Origin: Shewanella sairae
Lineage (GTDB): Bacteria > Pseudomonadota > Gammaproteobacteria > Enterobacterales > Shewanellaceae
DNA length: 45,770 nucleotides
Assembly: GCF_023283535.1 (NCBI RefSeq)
Contig: NZ_JAKILT010000042.1
Location: forward strand, 1-45,770
Direction: 5' to 3'
The position numbers and the translations under genes were made by a program. The notes beneath the pieces were generated by a model that saw nothing but the letters and a program-made list of their open reading frames with translations, ran no database searches and was not told the DNA's origin. Positions 17,492-28,294 of the stretch are shown here, piece by piece (position 1 is the stretch's first letter; every line of letters starts with the position of its first letter).

Positions 17492-18361
17492 ATGGAATTT
17501 GGCCTAGCAACCGAATCTTTTCCTATTGAATACCGCAAACCTATGTCGGTGCCAATGGAGATTGACCTCGTCAATATTATCCAGCAGCTGCATCAACATT
17601 TGGATCCGCGGACAGTGTTTGCCTCCTTTGGTAAAATTATGGGGCAACACTTGCCGCTGTACGGTGCTCGGCTGAAATATAAAGACCATTTATTTCATTG
17701 GGGGCAACAAAAGGGTTATTCGATTGAACAAACTCTCACTTTTGCAGACCAGCAGTTCACTATTTACTATATGCTAAAAGCGCCTTTAGTGCCGTCGCAA
17801 ACCCAAAGATTGAACCAAATACAACCGCTAGTATTACAGCCTCTCTTTAATGCTATTCAGTATAAAGAAATGTCTAATCAGGCAATGTATGACGCCCTAA
17901 CTAAATTAGGAAACCGCCATTATTATCGCGAAAGCCTTAGAAAAGAGCTTGCTCGCGCTGAACGTGGAGAGCACCCTGTATCGCTGATCGCTCTGGACCT
18001 TGATAACTTTAAGCAGCTCAATGATGACTTTGGTCATCAACTTGGTGATAGTGCATTAATTGAGTTTTCAGAAATGCTCAACGATACAATTAGAGACACT
18101 GATCAGGCGTTTAGAATTGGTGGTGATGAATTTACAATCTTAATTCAAGCAGACGCGAAAGTTGCAGAGATCTTGTGTCAAAGGGTCCTTAACGCGCTTA
18201 GCATACACCAGTATCTTGATAAGTATGAAGTCAGTACCAGCATGGGCATAGCGCAATGGCAAAAGAATGACACAGAAAAAACGCTTTACCAACGTGCCGA
18301 TAATGCACTGTATGATGCAAAAGCGGCGGGAAGGCAATGCTATAAAATACAACGCTCTTAA
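17492..18361 (+). CDS. GGDEF diguanylate cyclase
   Basis: A 289-residue protein with a C-terminal GGDEF domain (about 130-287) that makes cyclic di-GMP from two GTP. The active-site motif GGDEF is intact at 210-214. An RDTD sequence at 201-204, five residues ahead, fits the product-inhibition I-site (RxxD). Other family features are DALTKLGNR near 134 and the YDAKAAGR end. The N-terminal 125 residues have no recognisable sensor motif and no membrane helix, so it is a cytosolic enzyme with an unassigned input region. A good Shine-Dalgarno (AGGGAGT) precedes the ATG. Confidence 0.92.
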   Translation: MEFGLATESFPIEYRKPMSVPMEIDLVNIIQQLHQHLDPRTVFASFGKIMGQHLPLYGARLKYKDHLFHWGQQKGYSIEQTLTFADQQFTIYYMLKAPLVPSQTQRLNQIQPLVLQPLFNAIQYKEMSNQAMYDALTKLGNRHYYRESLRKELARAERGEHPVSLIALDLDNFKQLNDDFGHQLGDSALIEFSEMLNDTIRDTDQAFRIGGDEFTILIQADAKVAEILCQRVLNALSIHQYLDKYEVSTSMGIAQWQKNDTEKTLYQRADNALYDAKAAGRQCYKIQRS

Positions 18362-18363
18362 GA

Positions 18364-18383
18364 TGAGTCTCTAAAAAGACTCA
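18364..18383. terminator. hairpin between the GGDEF gene and tilS
   Basis: Stem TGAGTCT/AGACTCA with a CTAAAA loop lies directly after the GGDEF stop codon. There is no clear T-run on either side, so termination is uncertain. Confidence 0.35.
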
Positions 18384-18477
18384 GTATCTAACATCAGATA
18401 TTGGGTATTAGGGCACTCATCGTTAAAAATGCTCAAGTGAGTACGCAAGAAAATTGCTAGTGTGCGCACAAAGCCGA

Positions 18478-19896
18478 CTAGCGAAGCGTCAATCTAAGAC
18501 CCGATGTTTCTGGATGAGCTAAAGCGGATTTTTCAATCCAATAACCAACAGCTGCAACCAATTTACCGTCGTAACACAATAATGGCACTCGACCACGCTT
18601 CCAAGGTGGTAATTCAAGCTCTTGCCATAACTTTTTAAGCTCGCGCCCTTTACTGCGAAAGTGAGGATGACAGCGAGTACTTCCAACTAAAGCAAATACG
18701 ATAGACACTTTCTCAGTGGCAAGCGGTAGCCTCAATAATGCCTGAGTCTGATCCACTATATTTTCAGCCGATAAACACTCACCCGATGGCAAGCTAATGC
18801 CAGCCGTTAATAAATCCTCTAAACTAATGTTCGTCTGTTGCAAAGTACAATGCTGTTGCTGAGGGCTCACCTCAAGTGAGCCTGTTTCATTTGCCAGAAA
18901 ATAAGCATTGTTTTTAAAACGTCTAATCGTCACATCAGTCAAGCGCAGCTCAATAGATGCATCCGCTTTGGCATCTAATAATTGAGATAAAATTTGCTCA
19001 CCTTGCACTTTTGATGGCGGAGCAAAACCAAGCTGCTCCATATGTCCTCGCAGTAGTAACGACTGCCAAGCATCAGAAAAATCAGCTAATTTGGTCAATT
19101 CAAGCACATTGTCGCAACCAAGCTGCTGTTGTACTTGAGGTAAACGTTTAATCGTTTCCTCTTCAAGCACGGATTGCTGCAAGGCACAAAGTTCAGCACT
19201 GCGGCTAGCCGTGGCGGCAATTGCGCTCCAACGATGTTTGAGTTTAGGGATAATATCTAAGCGTAAGAAGTTTCTATCGTATTTATCATCGAAGTTACTT
19301 TCATCTTCGATATGAACAATATTATGCTGGCGCGCATACTGCTCGATTTGCTCTTTACTGCAATCAAGCAAAGGCCTTATCAACCAGTGCTGTTGATTGA
19401 AACGTTGCACCTTGCCCATAGCAGATAAGCCTTTTGGACCTAAGCCGCGCTTTAGTGCCAGTAATACGGTTTCAAGTTGATCGTCCTGATGATGTGCTGT
19501 CATTAGGATATCATTGCTGGAAAGCTCGGATAACAGCGCCTGATATCGCACGCTACGCGCTTGCGCTTCCACACTCACTCTAGGCGCCTGTTTTACCTCA
19601 ACATACTTAATATTACATGCTAGGTCATAGCTGTTTGCCTGAGATATACAGTGCTCTACCCAAGCGTCAGCATTGTTGCTTAAACCATGATGAACATGCA
19701 CCAACACACACTCAAAATCGGCGTTTACCTTGGCAAACTGACCTAAACCATGGGCTAAGATCTCTGAGTCAACACCGCCACTATAAGCCAGAACAAGCTT
19801 ACGCTTTTGCGCAGAGCTCATTAACGGATTAGGCTCTGCAGCAAGCTTATTTGTCAGTTGATGCAGAGACAGCTGGATAAGAGAGACGATATTCAT
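18478..19896 (-). CDS. tilS: tRNA(Ile)-lysidine synthase
   Basis: TilS attaches lysine to C34 of tRNA-Ile2, making lysidine so that the tRNA reads AUA; it is essential. The 472-residue protein has the N-type ATP-pyrophosphatase P-loop SGGVDS at 39-44, the TAHHQDDQ motif near 135 and RPLLDCSK in the substrate region. A C-terminal TilS domain ends in SKGRELKKLWQELELPPWKRGRVPLL-type residues. It is somewhat longer than the E. coli enzyme. It lies only 74 bases after dnaE, a position where accA intervenes in related genomes. The ribosome binding site is weak, so a start at an internal Met near residue 26 is possible. Confidence 0.96.
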   Translation of the reverse strand: MNIVSLIQLSLHQLTNKLAAEPNPLMSSAQKRKLVLAYSGGVDSEILAHGLGQFAKVNADFECVLVHVHHGLSNNADAWVEHCISQANSYDLACNIKYVEVKQAPRVSVEAQARSVRYQALLSELSSNDILMTAHHQDDQLETVLLALKRGLGPKGLSAMGKVQRFNQQHWLIRPLLDCSKEQIEQYARQHNIVHIEDESNFDDKYDRNFLRLDIIPKLKHRWSAIAATASRSAELCALQQSVLEEETIKRLPQVQQQLGCDNVLELTKLADFSDAWQSLLLRGHMEQLGFAPPSKVQGEQILSQLLDAKADASIELRLTDVTIRRFKNNAYFLANETGSLEVSPQQQHCTLQQTNISLEDLLTAGISLPSGECLSAENIVDQTQALLRLPLATEKVSIVFALVGSTRCHPHFRSKGRELKKLWQELELPPWKRGRVPLLCYDGKLVAAVGYWIEKSALAHPETSGLRLTLR

Positions 19897-19970
19897 CTAA
19901 AGGGCTATATACCTATAACATTCGATTAAGCGGCCCTACAGCGATTGATGAAGGGTCGCTTTACTTGATT

Positions 19971-22900
19971 TTAAAAAACGATTTTGACCTTACCAGACCC
20001 TGTTAGCGATTCTAGTGCCAGCATTAACTCATCGGTTGGGTTAACTCGCCACGCATCACCTAAAGTAAACTGCGCCTGAGATTGTGGCTGCGCATAGTTA
20101 ATCACGACTGGCACGGCACCCGCTTTCCAAGGTTCAACTGCGGCCTGGAACTCATTTAGCCACTGCTCATTAACTTTGTCTGCTTGCAGCTCAATTTCCA
20201 CCGCATTAGCAAAATGGCTACGAGCCTCGCCCATATCGATAATATTACGCGCCGTCATCCGGTTACCACCGGAGAAGTCATCAAAGCTGACTTCACCTTC
20301 AATAATCAAGATACGGTCTTTTTCGAGTAAGTGATTAAACTTCTCGAATGCTTCAGTAAATAGCATAATTTCTAAACGCGCACTCTTATCATCGAGTGTT
20401 ACTAGCCCCATTTTTGAGCCGCGCTTGGTCATCATCACTCGTGTTGCAACCACCAAACCCGCAGCTTTCATAGTCTTGCCGCGATCTGTTGGGTGTACAT
20501 CTTTCAATCGACCAGATGTATAGTGTTTTAGCTCTTTCAAATACTGGTTGATAGGGTGACCCGTTAGGTATAAACCTAAGGTGTCACGCTCACCTTCTAG
20601 CCAAACTTTATCCGGCCAAGGCGTACACTCAACAAATTGCTGTTTGCTGTCTTCTGGCTCGCTATTAAGCAAACCAAACATATCATGCTGACCAATAGCT
20701 TCAGCTTTTGCATGTTGGTCTGCAGCGCGAATAGCTTCAGGCAAGGTTGCCATCATGGCTGCGCGGTGCGGACCAAGATTATCCAATGCACCAGCGCAAA
20801 TCAGCTTTTCTATCACGCGGCGATTGAGCTTTTTAAGATCGACTCGAGCACAGAAATCAAACAGATCGATAAACGGTCCGTTTTCACGCGCCTTTAGGAT
20901 CGATTCAACAGGGCCTTCACCTACACCTTTCACCGCACCAATGCCGTAAACAATATTTAAGTCGTCATCGACGGTAAATCTAAATAAGCCCTTGTTCACA
21001 TCTGGCGGTAATAGAGGCATGCCCATGCGCTCGCATTCGTCCACCAAGGTCACAATCTTATCGGTGTTATCCATATCGGCAGACATTACCGCTGCCATAA
21101 ACTGCGCTGGATAGTGAGTTTTAAGCCAAAGTGTTTGGTAGGATACTAATGCATATGCTGCCGAGTGAGATTTGTTAAAACCATAACCGGCGAATTTTTC
21201 CACCAAGTCGAAAATCTTCATCGACAGTGGACCATCTACGCCGTTTTCAATCGCGCCAGCTTCAAACGTACCACGCTGCTTAGCCATCTCTTCTGGCTTT
21301 TTCTTACCCATAGCACGACGAAGCATATCCGCGCCGCCCAAGGTGTAACCAGCAAGTACCTGAGCAATCTGCATCACCTGCTCTTGATACAAGATAATGC
21401 CGTAGGTCGGTGACAGTAGCTCTTTTAACGATTCATGCTGATATTCAGCATCGGGATACGATACTTCCTCACGGCCGTGCTTACGCTCAATAAAGTTATC
21501 TACCATGCCCGATTGTAGAGGGCCCGGTCTAAACAGTGCTACCAGTGCAATCATATCTTCAAAACAATCTGGCTGAAGGCGCTTAATCAAGTCTTTCATG
21601 CCACGGGATTCCAACTGGAATACCGCGGTTGTTTCGTAACGCTGCAGTAACTTAAAGCATTTAGGATCGGTAAGTGAAATCGATTCGATACGTACCCGCT
21701 CTTCGCCATTTTTATCTTTAACGCTATTCACCATCTGCAGCGCCCAGTCAATAATGGTCAGCGTTCGTAGACCCAAGAAGTCGAACTTTACTAGGCCCGC
21801 GGTTTCAACGTCGTTCTTATCAAACTGAGTAACCGGGTTTAAACCTTCGGTGTCGCAATAAATTGGTGAGAAGTCAGTAATTTTAGTTGGCGCGATTACC
21901 ACACCACCGGCGTGCTTACCCGCGTTACGTGTCACACCTTCCAAAATACGGCACATGTCGATAAGATCTTTGACTTCTTCATCAGCGTCATATGACTCTT
22001 GCAGCCCTGGCTCGACCTCAAAGGCTTTAGCCAGAGTCATACCAGGCTCTGCAGGGATCATTTTTGATAAGCGCTCAACAAAGCCATAAGGATGACCAAG
22101 CACTCGGCCAACGTCTCGAATTACCGCTTTGGCTGCCATAGTACCAAAGGTAATGATCTGCGATACCGCATCACGACCATAAAGGTCGGCAACATGGTCA
22201 ATCACCTCATCACGTCTATCCATGCAAAAGTCGACGTCGAAGTCGGGCATAGATACACGTTCAGGGTTGAGGAATCGCTCGAACAGTAAGTCATATTCAA
22301 GTGGATCCAAGTCGGTAATTTTAAGTGCATATGCCACAAGCGAGCCAGCACCCGAACCACGGCCAGGCCCAATCGGGATATCGTTATCTTTACCCCACTG
22401 AATGAACTCCATTACGATAAGGAAGTAACCAGGGAACCCCATTTGGTTAATAACCTTAAGCTCAATATCGAGACGCTCATCATATTCTGGGCGCTTTTCA
22501 GCTCGCACTTCAGGATCTGGAAATAAAAACTCTAAGCGTTCTTCTAAGCCTTTTTCAGACACTTCAACCAAGAAGTCTTCAATGGTTAAATCACCTGTAG
22601 GGAAATTGGGTAGAAAATATTCGTGCAAACGTACCGTGACGTTACAGCGTTTAGTAATCTCAACCGTGTTTTGAATCGCTTCTGGAATGTCTTCAAACAG
22701 CTCACACATCTCATCGCTGCTTTTAAAATATTGCTGGTCACTGTACTTCTTCGGCCTGCGAGGGTCAGCAAGGGTAAAGCCATCATAAATCGCCACACGG
22801 ATCTCGTGCGCGTCAAACTGCTCTGGTTTATTAAATACCACTTGGTTAGTGGCGACCACTGGCAGGTCTTTTTGCTCGGCAAGCGCAACAGCCATATGCA

Positions 22901-23441
22901 AATAGCGCTCTTCATCAGGGCGACCAGTACGCAGCAACTCTAAATAATATCTATCAGGAAAATGAGTTTGATAAAACGCGACTAAGCTATCAACCTGAGC
23001 CTTGTTATCTTTTAACAACGCACGACCGATATCACCATCTTTAGCGCCAGAAAGTAAGATTAAGCCTTCGCTGTATTTGGCTAGCCATTCATGGTCAATG
23101 ACCGCTTTATCTTTAATATTGCCGCGTAAGTATGCATCACTGATCAATAACGTCAGGTTAGAGTAACCAGTATTGTCCATCGCGATCGCAGTGATGGAGC
23201 AGAATTCATCGAAGCCTGGCACCTGCACCCAAAAGTCAGTACCAATAATCGGTTTAATGCCATTGCCATGACAAGCCTCGTAAAACTTAACCAAACCACA
23301 CATGTTTGTCTGATCTGTTAAGGCAACCGCAGGCATTCCCAATTCTGATACTTTACCTAAAATGGGTTTAACTTTAGAAAGTCCATCAGACATGGAAAAG
23401 TCACTGTGGACGCGCAAATGCACAAAACGTGGATCAGACAT
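19971..23441 (-). CDS. dnaE: DNA polymerase III alpha subunit
   Basis: The replicative polymerase catalytic subunit. The start at 23441 ([10 protein letters not shown]) is chosen because homologues begin there; the frame extends 21 residues further upstream without conserved sequence. This gives 1156 residues, close to the E. coli 1160. The PHP domain opens the protein ([13 protein letters not shown]). The polymerase catalytic aspartates are in PDFDVDF at about 399-405. A tandem HhH region and OB fold follow ([14 protein letters not shown] residues near 1010), then the tau-binding C-terminus. It sits in the lpxB-rnhB-dnaE segment, about 180 bases after rnhB. Confidence 0.98.
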   Translation of the reverse strand: MSDPRFVHLRVHSDFSMSDGLSKVKPILGKVSELGMPAVALTDQTNMCGLVKFYEACHGNGIKPIIGTDFWVQVPGFDEFCSITAIAMDNTGYSNLTLLISDAYLRGNIKDKAVIDHEWLAKYSEGLILLSGAKDGDIGRALLKDNKAQVDSLVAFYQTHFPDRYYLELLRTGRPDEERYLHMAVALAEQKDLPVVATNQVVFNKPEQFDAHEIRVAIYDGFTLADPRRPKKYSDQQYFKSSDEMCELFEDIPEAIQNTVEITKRCNVTVRLHEYFLPNFPTGDLTIEDFLVEVSEKGLEERLEFLFPDPEVRAEKRPEYDERLDIELKVINQMGFPGYFLIVMEFIQWGKDNDIPIGPGRGSGAGSLVAYALKITDLDPLEYDLLFERFLNPERVSMPDFDVDFCMDRRDEVIDHVADLYGRDAVSQIITFGTMAAKAVIRDVGRVLGHPYGFVERLSKMIPAEPGMTLAKAFEVEPGLQESYDADEEVKDLIDMCRILEGVTRNAGKHAGGVVIAPTKITDFSPIYCDTEGLNPVTQFDKNDVETAGLVKFDFLGLRTLTIIDWALQMVNSVKDKNGEERVRIESISLTDPKCFKLLQRYETTAVFQLESRGMKDLIKRLQPDCFEDMIALVALFRPGPLQSGMVDNFIERKHGREEVSYPDAEYQHESLKELLSPTYGIILYQEQVMQIAQVLAGYTLGGADMLRRAMGKKKPEEMAKQRGTFEAGAIENGVDGPLSMKIFDLVEKFAGYGFNKSHSAAYALVSYQTLWLKTHYPAQFMAAVMSADMDNTDKIVTLVDECERMGMPLLPPDVNKGLFRFTVDDDLNIVYGIGAVKGVGEGPVESILKARENGPFIDLFDFCARVDLKKLNRRVIEKLICAGALDNLGPHRAAMMATLPEAIRAADQHAKAEAIGQHDMFGLLNSEPEDSKQQFVECTPWPDKVWLEGERDTLGLYLTGHPINQYLKELKHYTSGRLKDVHPTDRGKTMKAAGLVVATRVMMTKRGSKMGLVTLDDKSARLEIMLFTEAFEKFNHLLEKDRILIIEGEVSFDDFSGGNRMTARNIIDMGEARSHFANAVEIELQADKVNEQWLNEFQAAVEPWKAGAVPVVINYAQPQSQAQFTLGDAWRVNPTDELMLALESLTGSGKVKIVF

Positions 23442-23621
23442 AATATGGAGTATCTTTCTTTTTGATAGATGAAGACTGCTAGTCAATCTTACAGGGTAAA
23501 ACATGGGCCAACAGCAAACAAGTTAAACTATTAGCCCAGATGAGAGATGTGTTAGTTTTCGTGCGAATCTGCTAGATTTTCTGGTTTAACAGCTCTAGCC
23601 GGCAAAGAGTATTAACCAACG

Positions 23622-24239
23622 TTATTTCAGCTCTAATGCTTCACGTACAGGTCTAAAACTTTTACGATGCTCAGGCAATACGCCATGCTCAGCAAGCGCT
23701 TCAAAATGGGCTTTCGTTGGATAGCCTTTATGCTTTTCAAATCCGTACTGTGGATATTGCGCAGCCAAAGTGTCCATCTCTCTATCACGCACCACTTTGG
23801 CGATAATTGAAGCAGCACTAATGGCATCAATCAATCCATCACCTTTGATGATTGCGTGGCTTTCAACGCCGAAATCAGGCGTGCGGTTACCATCAACCAA
23901 TACACTGCTAGGTTTTATACTAAGACCAACTACAGCACGCTGCATAGCAAGCATAGTCGCGTGTAAAATATTGAGTTCATCAATCTCTTCAGGTGTGGCA
24001 GAACCAACACTGACACTTAGCGCTTTTTGTTGGATTTGCTCGAACAGCAATTCACGCTTTTTCTCTGACAGCTTTTTAGAGTCATTCAAACCTTCGATCG
24101 GATTATTCGGATCTAAAATCACTGCTGCAGTGACAACATTACCGATAAGCGGACCGCGACCCACTTCATCAACGCCGGCATATTGACCCACACAAATCTG
24201 AGCAACTTGTTCCGGAGTGATCCCTTTAATGACAGCCAT
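23622..24239 (-). CDS. rnhB: ribonuclease HII
   Basis: RNase HII cleaves RNA in RNA-DNA hybrids and starts removal of single ribonucleotides. At 205 residues it is standard length. The acidic catalytic pair is in VDEVGRG (Asp24, Glu25), with further family motifs [33 protein letters not shown] (second acidic cluster) and the C-terminal [11 protein letters not shown]. The start ATG overlaps the lpxB stop by one base (TAATG), indicating coupling, as in the conserved lpxB-rnhB-dnaE arrangement. Confidence 0.98.
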   Translation of the reverse strand: MAVIKGITPEQVAQICVGQYAGVDEVGRGPLIGNVVTAAVILDPNNPIEGLNDSKKLSEKKRELLFEQIQQKALSVSVGSATPEEIDELNILHATMLAMQRAVVGLSIKPSSVLVDGNRTPDFGVESHAIIKGDGLIDAISAASIIAKVVRDREMDTLAAQYPQYGFEKHKGYPTKAHFEALAEHGVLPEHRKSFRPVREALELK

Positions 24240-25390
24240 TATGCTTGTTCCTCAACTAATTTTTTTACTGCATCAGCAGCGCGAGCACTTGCATCACAAC
24301 GAATGGCTTGGTGCATGGTCATAAAGCGTTCATAGGTTGGCGAAAAATCACTATCTAATTGCACTCCAACTGCGTTAGCAATCTTATCTGGTGTGCAATC
24401 GGCTTGAATTAGCTCTTCAATCACATCGTCATCTGCAAGTAGGTTTGGCAATGAGTAACGCTTAGTCAACATCATGCCCTTAGCAATACGATAAGTGATA
24501 GGACTAACACGGTACGCTACCACCATAGGACGTTTAACCAGCATTGCCTCAAGGGTTGCAGTTCCCGATGCTAACAAAATGCAATCAGCCGCCGCCATGA
24601 CTTCGCGAGATTGTCCCTCTATTAGATGGATCTCTAAATCCGGTGCATGCTCACGTAATGCTTGTTCAAATTGGTCACGACGCTTTTGATTCACTAAAGG
24701 CGTCACAAACTTGATATCTGGGTAACGCTGCTTAATCAGACTTGCCGCTTTTACAAAAGGCTCAGCGAGTTGTTTTAACTCACCACCACGAGAGCCGGGC
24801 AAGATAGCTAAATACTCAGCGTTTTTATCTAGCCCTAGTTGTTCTCTAGCCTGCAGCTTATCATTTTCCAGTGGAATATCGTCAGCGAGGGTATGCCCCA
24901 CAAAAGTGCAAGGCACTTGATATTCATCGTAAAACGCTTTTTCAAAAGGTAGCAGCGACAATACCATGTCGGTAGCCTTGGCAATTTTGAAAATACGCTT
25001 TGGTCGCCATGCCCACACTGATGGACTGACATAATGGACGGTTTTAATCCCACGCTGTTTTAACTTTAGTTCCAAACCAATATTAAAATCAGGTGCGTCA
25101 ATGCCAATAAAACAATCTGGATTAATTGCCGTTAGCTTTTCAATCAGGGTCTTGCGGACCTTCAACAGTCTCGGCAAACGAGAAAGTACTTCGACTATTC
25201 CCATTACAGCAAGCTCTTCGTATGAAAAAATCGATTCGAAACCGAGTGCTTCCATACGTGGGCCGCCAATACCGACAAACTTGGCATCTGGGTAGCTAAT
25301 TTTCAGCGCTTTAATTAAACCTGCGCCTAAAATGTCGCCAGATATCTCTCCGGCAACCATAGCAAAAACACGAGGATTGTTTGAACTCAT
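24239..25390 (-). CDS. lpxB: lipid-A-disaccharide synthase
   Basis: LpxB is a peripheral inner-membrane glycosyltransferase that condenses UDP-2,3-diacylglucosamine with lipid X to form the lipid A disaccharide. The 383-residue product has the family opening [15 protein letters not shown], the GIDAPDFN and SPSVWAWRP motifs, LPGSRGGEL near 195-203, and [10 protein letters not shown] in the C-terminal donor site. It follows lpxA after 67 bases that include a small hairpin, and it overlaps rnhB. Confidence 0.98.
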   Translation of the reverse strand: MSSNNPRVFAMVAGEISGDILGAGLIKALKISYPDAKFVGIGGPRMEALGFESIFSYEELAVMGIVEVLSRLPRLLKVRKTLIEKLTAINPDCFIGIDAPDFNIGLELKLKQRGIKTVHYVSPSVWAWRPKRIFKIAKATDMVLSLLPFEKAFYDEYQVPCTFVGHTLADDIPLENDKLQAREQLGLDKNAEYLAILPGSRGGELKQLAEPFVKAASLIKQRYPDIKFVTPLVNQKRRDQFEQALREHAPDLEIHLIEGQSREVMAAADCILLASGTATLEAMLVKRPMVVAYRVSPITYRIAKGMMLTKRYSLPNLLADDDVIEELIQADCTPDKIANAVGVQLDSDFSPTYERFMTMHQAIRCDASARAADAVKKLVEEQA

Positions 25391-25426
25391 ATAGTGAAGT
25401 CTATTATTGGTAGGTTGGAAACAAAG

Positions 25427-25446
25427 AACCCGCTGTTACACGGGTT
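25427..25446 (-). other. hairpin between lpxA and lpxB
   Basis: AACCCG/CGGGTT inverted repeat with an 8-base loop in the 67-base lpxA-lpxB gap. No proper T-run follows on the minus strand, so it more likely affects mRNA processing or stability than ends transcription. Confidence 0.4.
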
Positions 25447-25457
25447 CGATAATTGAC

Positions 25458-26228
25458 TTAGCGGATGATGCCCCGTTGGGAGGAGGCGACAAACTCAATT
25501 AACATTTGAACTTGCTCATCATCAACTGCAGCCTCTTTAAGCTGCTCTACCGCTTCGGCAACCGTCAGGCTGCTGCGATATAAGGTCTTATAAGCACGGC
25601 GAACCGACAGCTGAGACTCTTTAGAGAAGCCGCGGCGTTTCATGCCTTCAATGTTCAATCCACGTGGGATCGCAGGCGAACCTGATGCCATCACAAATGG
25701 CGGCACATCGTTTAAGATTAACGAACTACCCGCAGTAAAAGCATGAGCACCGATACGCACAAACTGATGTACACCGGTCATGCCACCTAAGATAGCCCAG
25801 TCACCCACGTGCACATGACCAGCAATAGAGGCATTGTTTGCCATTATCACATTACTGCCTACAACACAATCATGGGCAATATGAACATACGCCATGAATA
25901 AGTTATTTGAACCAATACGTGTTTCCCACTCATCTTGAGTGGTACCACGGTGAATGGTTACCGATTCGCGGATAACGTTATTATCACCGATAATCAGACG
26001 AGTCGGTTCGCCAGCATATTTTTTATCCTGACAATCTTCACCAACAGATGCGAATTGGTAAAACTTGTTGCCTTTGCCGATGACTGTTGGGCCTTTCACA
26101 ACAACGTGCGAACTAAACCAACAATCGTCACCGATTTCGACATCTGCGCCAATGTAAGTCCAAGGACCAATTGTTACGTTGTTGCCAATCTTGGCATCAG
26201 GGTGGATATACGCTAATTTATCAATCAC
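25458..26228 (-). CDS. lpxA: UDP-N-acetylglucosamine acyltransferase
   Basis: LpxA performs the first step of lipid A synthesis, moving a 3-hydroxyacyl chain from acyl carrier protein to UDP-GlcNAc. The 256-residue protein is a left-handed beta helix (hexapeptide repeats from about 10 to 185) with a helical C-terminus. The catalytic histidine corresponds to His119 in HIAHD (E. coli His125). Its start overlaps the fabZ stop by four bases (ATGA), indicating coupling. Confidence 0.98.
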
Positions 26229-26686
26229 TTAGAAATCTCTCTACGTGCACACATGATTTCAGCTGAACAAACAATCTCGCCATCCACTTTAGCTACGCCA
26301 GTAAACACGCCAATCCCGCGGCGCTCTTTAATCATTTGTACTTCAAAATGTAGTTGGTCACCTGGTTCAACGACACGCTTAAAACGCGCTTTGTCGATAC
26401 CAGCAAAATAGTATAGCGCATCATTAGATGGCTCTTCACTCATGGTTTTAAATGCTAAAAGGCCAGTGGCTTGCGCCATTGCTTCTAGGATTAATACACC
26501 AGGCATCACTGGTTGAACCGGGAAATGTCCCTGAAAGAATGGCTCATTAATCGTGACGTTCTTGATAGCATGTAGTGTTTCACCTGGAGTGAAATCTAAA
26601 ACTCTATCGATCAATAAAAAAGGATACCTATGAGGTAAAAATTTTAAGATCTCTTTGATATCCATTGTATTCAATTGATTTGACAC
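26225..26686 (-). CDS. fabZ: 3-hydroxyacyl-ACP dehydratase FabZ
   Basis: FabZ dehydrates 3-hydroxyacyl-ACP in fatty acid elongation and competes with LpxA for 3-hydroxymyristoyl-ACP. At 153 residues it is full length. [13 protein letters not shown] starts at 17, the catalytic His54 is in GHFP, and Glu68 is in LEAMAQ. It is a hot-dog fold enzyme of the cytoplasm. It lies between lpxD and lpxA, overlapping the latter. Confidence 0.98.
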
Positions 26687-26718
26687 AAAACTTTCCTTTA
26701 TCTGCTCAAAGCAGTCAT

Positions 26719-27735
26719 TTACTTTACGTTATTTTCCAGCGTTTTAACGCGCTGAAATAGCGTATCTAGCTGTCTAAAACGAACGGTATTTTTACGCCAC
26801 AGCTTATTATCCATTGCAACAGTTGCCGATGAATAAATGCCTTTTTCACGGATAACGCTGGTGACATTGGTACCACCAGAAACGTGAACTCCATCAGCAA
26901 TACTTAAGTGGCCAGAAATGGCACTGTTACCACCTATAATACAATATTTACCGATAGTCACACTGCCCGCTACCACTGTAGAGCCAGCAATAGCAGTATT
27001 AGCGCCGATAATATCGTTATGGGCAATCTGAACTTGGTTATCAATAATAACCCCGTCATGAATTTCAGTGTGATCAATTGCGCCACGGTCAACGGTCGTA
27101 TTAGCACCGATTTCAACTCGGTCACCAATGCGTACACCACCGGTTTGCGGGATCTTAATCCACTCACCGCGCTCGTTCGCATAACCAAAGCCATCTGAAC
27201 CTAAAACTGCACCTGAGTGAATAATACAATCTTGGCCTAAATGTACATTGTGATAAACAGTTACATTCGCCCATAGGCGAGTGTTTGAGCCAATTATGCT
27301 ATCTTGACCAACAACGCTGCCTGCACCAATCTGTACGTCATTACCTAAAATAACGTTTTCACCAATAACGGCATTTGCACCTATCGCAACACCATCGCCT
27401 AGCATAGCAGAAGCCGCTATTTGTGCAGATGGGTGGATACTGTCAGCAGCCTTTGGCGTTGTATCAAGAAATTGTGCAATGCGAGCGAAACCCACATAAG
27501 GGTCATTTAATACAATCGCATTGCCTACAAAATCTTCAGCATCTTTTGGCGTCATTAAGATCGCAGACGCAGCTGAAGTAGCCAGCTGCGAACGATACTT
27601 AGAATTTGCCAAGAAAGAGATTTGACCTGAACCTGCACCGTCCAAGGTGCCTACAGCTGAAATTTCAACTGTTTCATCACCTTGAACGTCTGCATTTAAA
27701 TGGTCTGCCAATACTCTTAAAGTATAGCTTTTCAT
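26719..27735 (-). CDS. lpxD: UDP-3-O-acylglucosamine N-acyltransferase
   Basis: LpxD adds the second, N-linked acyl chain in lipid A synthesis. The 338 residues comprise an N-terminal uridine-binding domain (about 1-100), a long hexapeptide-repeat beta helix (about 105-310) and a short C-terminal helix. The segments [11 protein letters not shown] and [15 protein letters not shown] carry the substrate-contacting residues and the catalytic histidine of the family. It is preceded closely by skp (4 bases) and followed by fabZ. Confidence 0.98.
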   Translation of the reverse strand: MKSYTLRVLADHLNADVQGDETVEISAVGTLDGAGSGQISFLANSKYRSQLATSAASAILMTPKDAEDFVGNAIVLNDPYVGFARIAQFLDTTPKAADSIHPSAQIAASAMLGDGVAIGANAVIGENVILGNDVQIGAGSVVGQDSIIGSNTRLWANVTVYHNVHLGQDCIIHSGAVLGSDGFGYANERGEWIKIPQTGGVRIGDRVEIGANTTVDRGAIDHTEIHDGVIIDNQVQIAHNDIIGANTAIAGSTVVAGSVTIGKYCIIGGNSAISGHLSIADGVHVSGGTNVTSVIREKGIYSSATVAMDNKLWRKNTVRFRQLDTLFQRVKTLENNVK

Positions 27736-27739
27736 CTAA

Positions 27740-28246
27740 TTAGTTGCCTTTACCTAAAGCTTCAACCACCTTGTTACTGATGTCAGCGCTTGGCTTAACA
27801 TAGATAACGGCACCACGTTGAAGTACCATGTCATATTGCTCTTTTTCAGCAATAGTATTAATTGTTTTTTGCACTTGAAGTAGTAGCTTGTTTTGCTCTT
27901 CTCCGTTACGACGACGCATATCTTCATCTAACGCTTTGCCTTTTAATTGTAGCTCAGCTTTCATAGATTCCATTTTACGCACCATTTCAGTCTTCTGAGT
28001 CTCGCTCATCAGTGCTGCGTCACGCTGTTGCTTTTCTAGCAAACCACGAAGCTCTTCCTGCATCTTTTGTACTGCAGCAACACGATCACCGAACTCAGAC
28101 TTCAGTGTCTCGTTCACTTGTTCACGTTGTGGTAGCTGCTCAAAAACGGCTTGCATATCAACAACAGCAATCTTTTCAGCGTGCGCTGCTAACGGCGCAC
28201 CTAAAAGAACCAAAACCATCATTGCGCGATTCAACATCTTATTCAA
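27740..28246 (-). CDS. skp: periplasmic chaperone Skp (OmpH)
   Basis: Skp is a trimeric periplasmic chaperone that carries unfolded outer-membrane proteins to BamA. The 168-residue precursor has a signal peptide ending AAHA before EKIAVVD. A long, charged coiled-coil arm region (about 40-125) follows, and the C-terminal strand region ends in DISNKVVEALGK. Its position between bamA and lpxD is the conserved one. Confidence 0.96.
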   Translation of the reverse strand: MNKMLNRAMMVLVLLGAPLAAHAEKIAVVDMQAVFEQLPQREQVNETLKSEFGDRVAAVQKMQEELRGLLEKQQRDAALMSETQKTEMVRKMESMKAELQLKGKALDEDMRRRNGEEQNKLLLQVQKTINTIAEKEQYDMVLQRGAVIYVKPSADISNKVVEALGKGN

Positions 28247-28294
28247 AACAAACTCCTTGATTCAGCAAAACTTGCCGATTGTAATAAATTGATT

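Noticed and set aside
23442..23504. 21-residue N-terminal extension of DnaE
   Set aside because: Homologues begin at [10 protein letters not shown]; the extension has no conserved sequence.
25427..25446. Transcription terminator separating lpxA from lpxB
   Set aside because: The stem is short, lacks a T-run on the coding strand, and lpxA-lpxB are normally cotranscribed.
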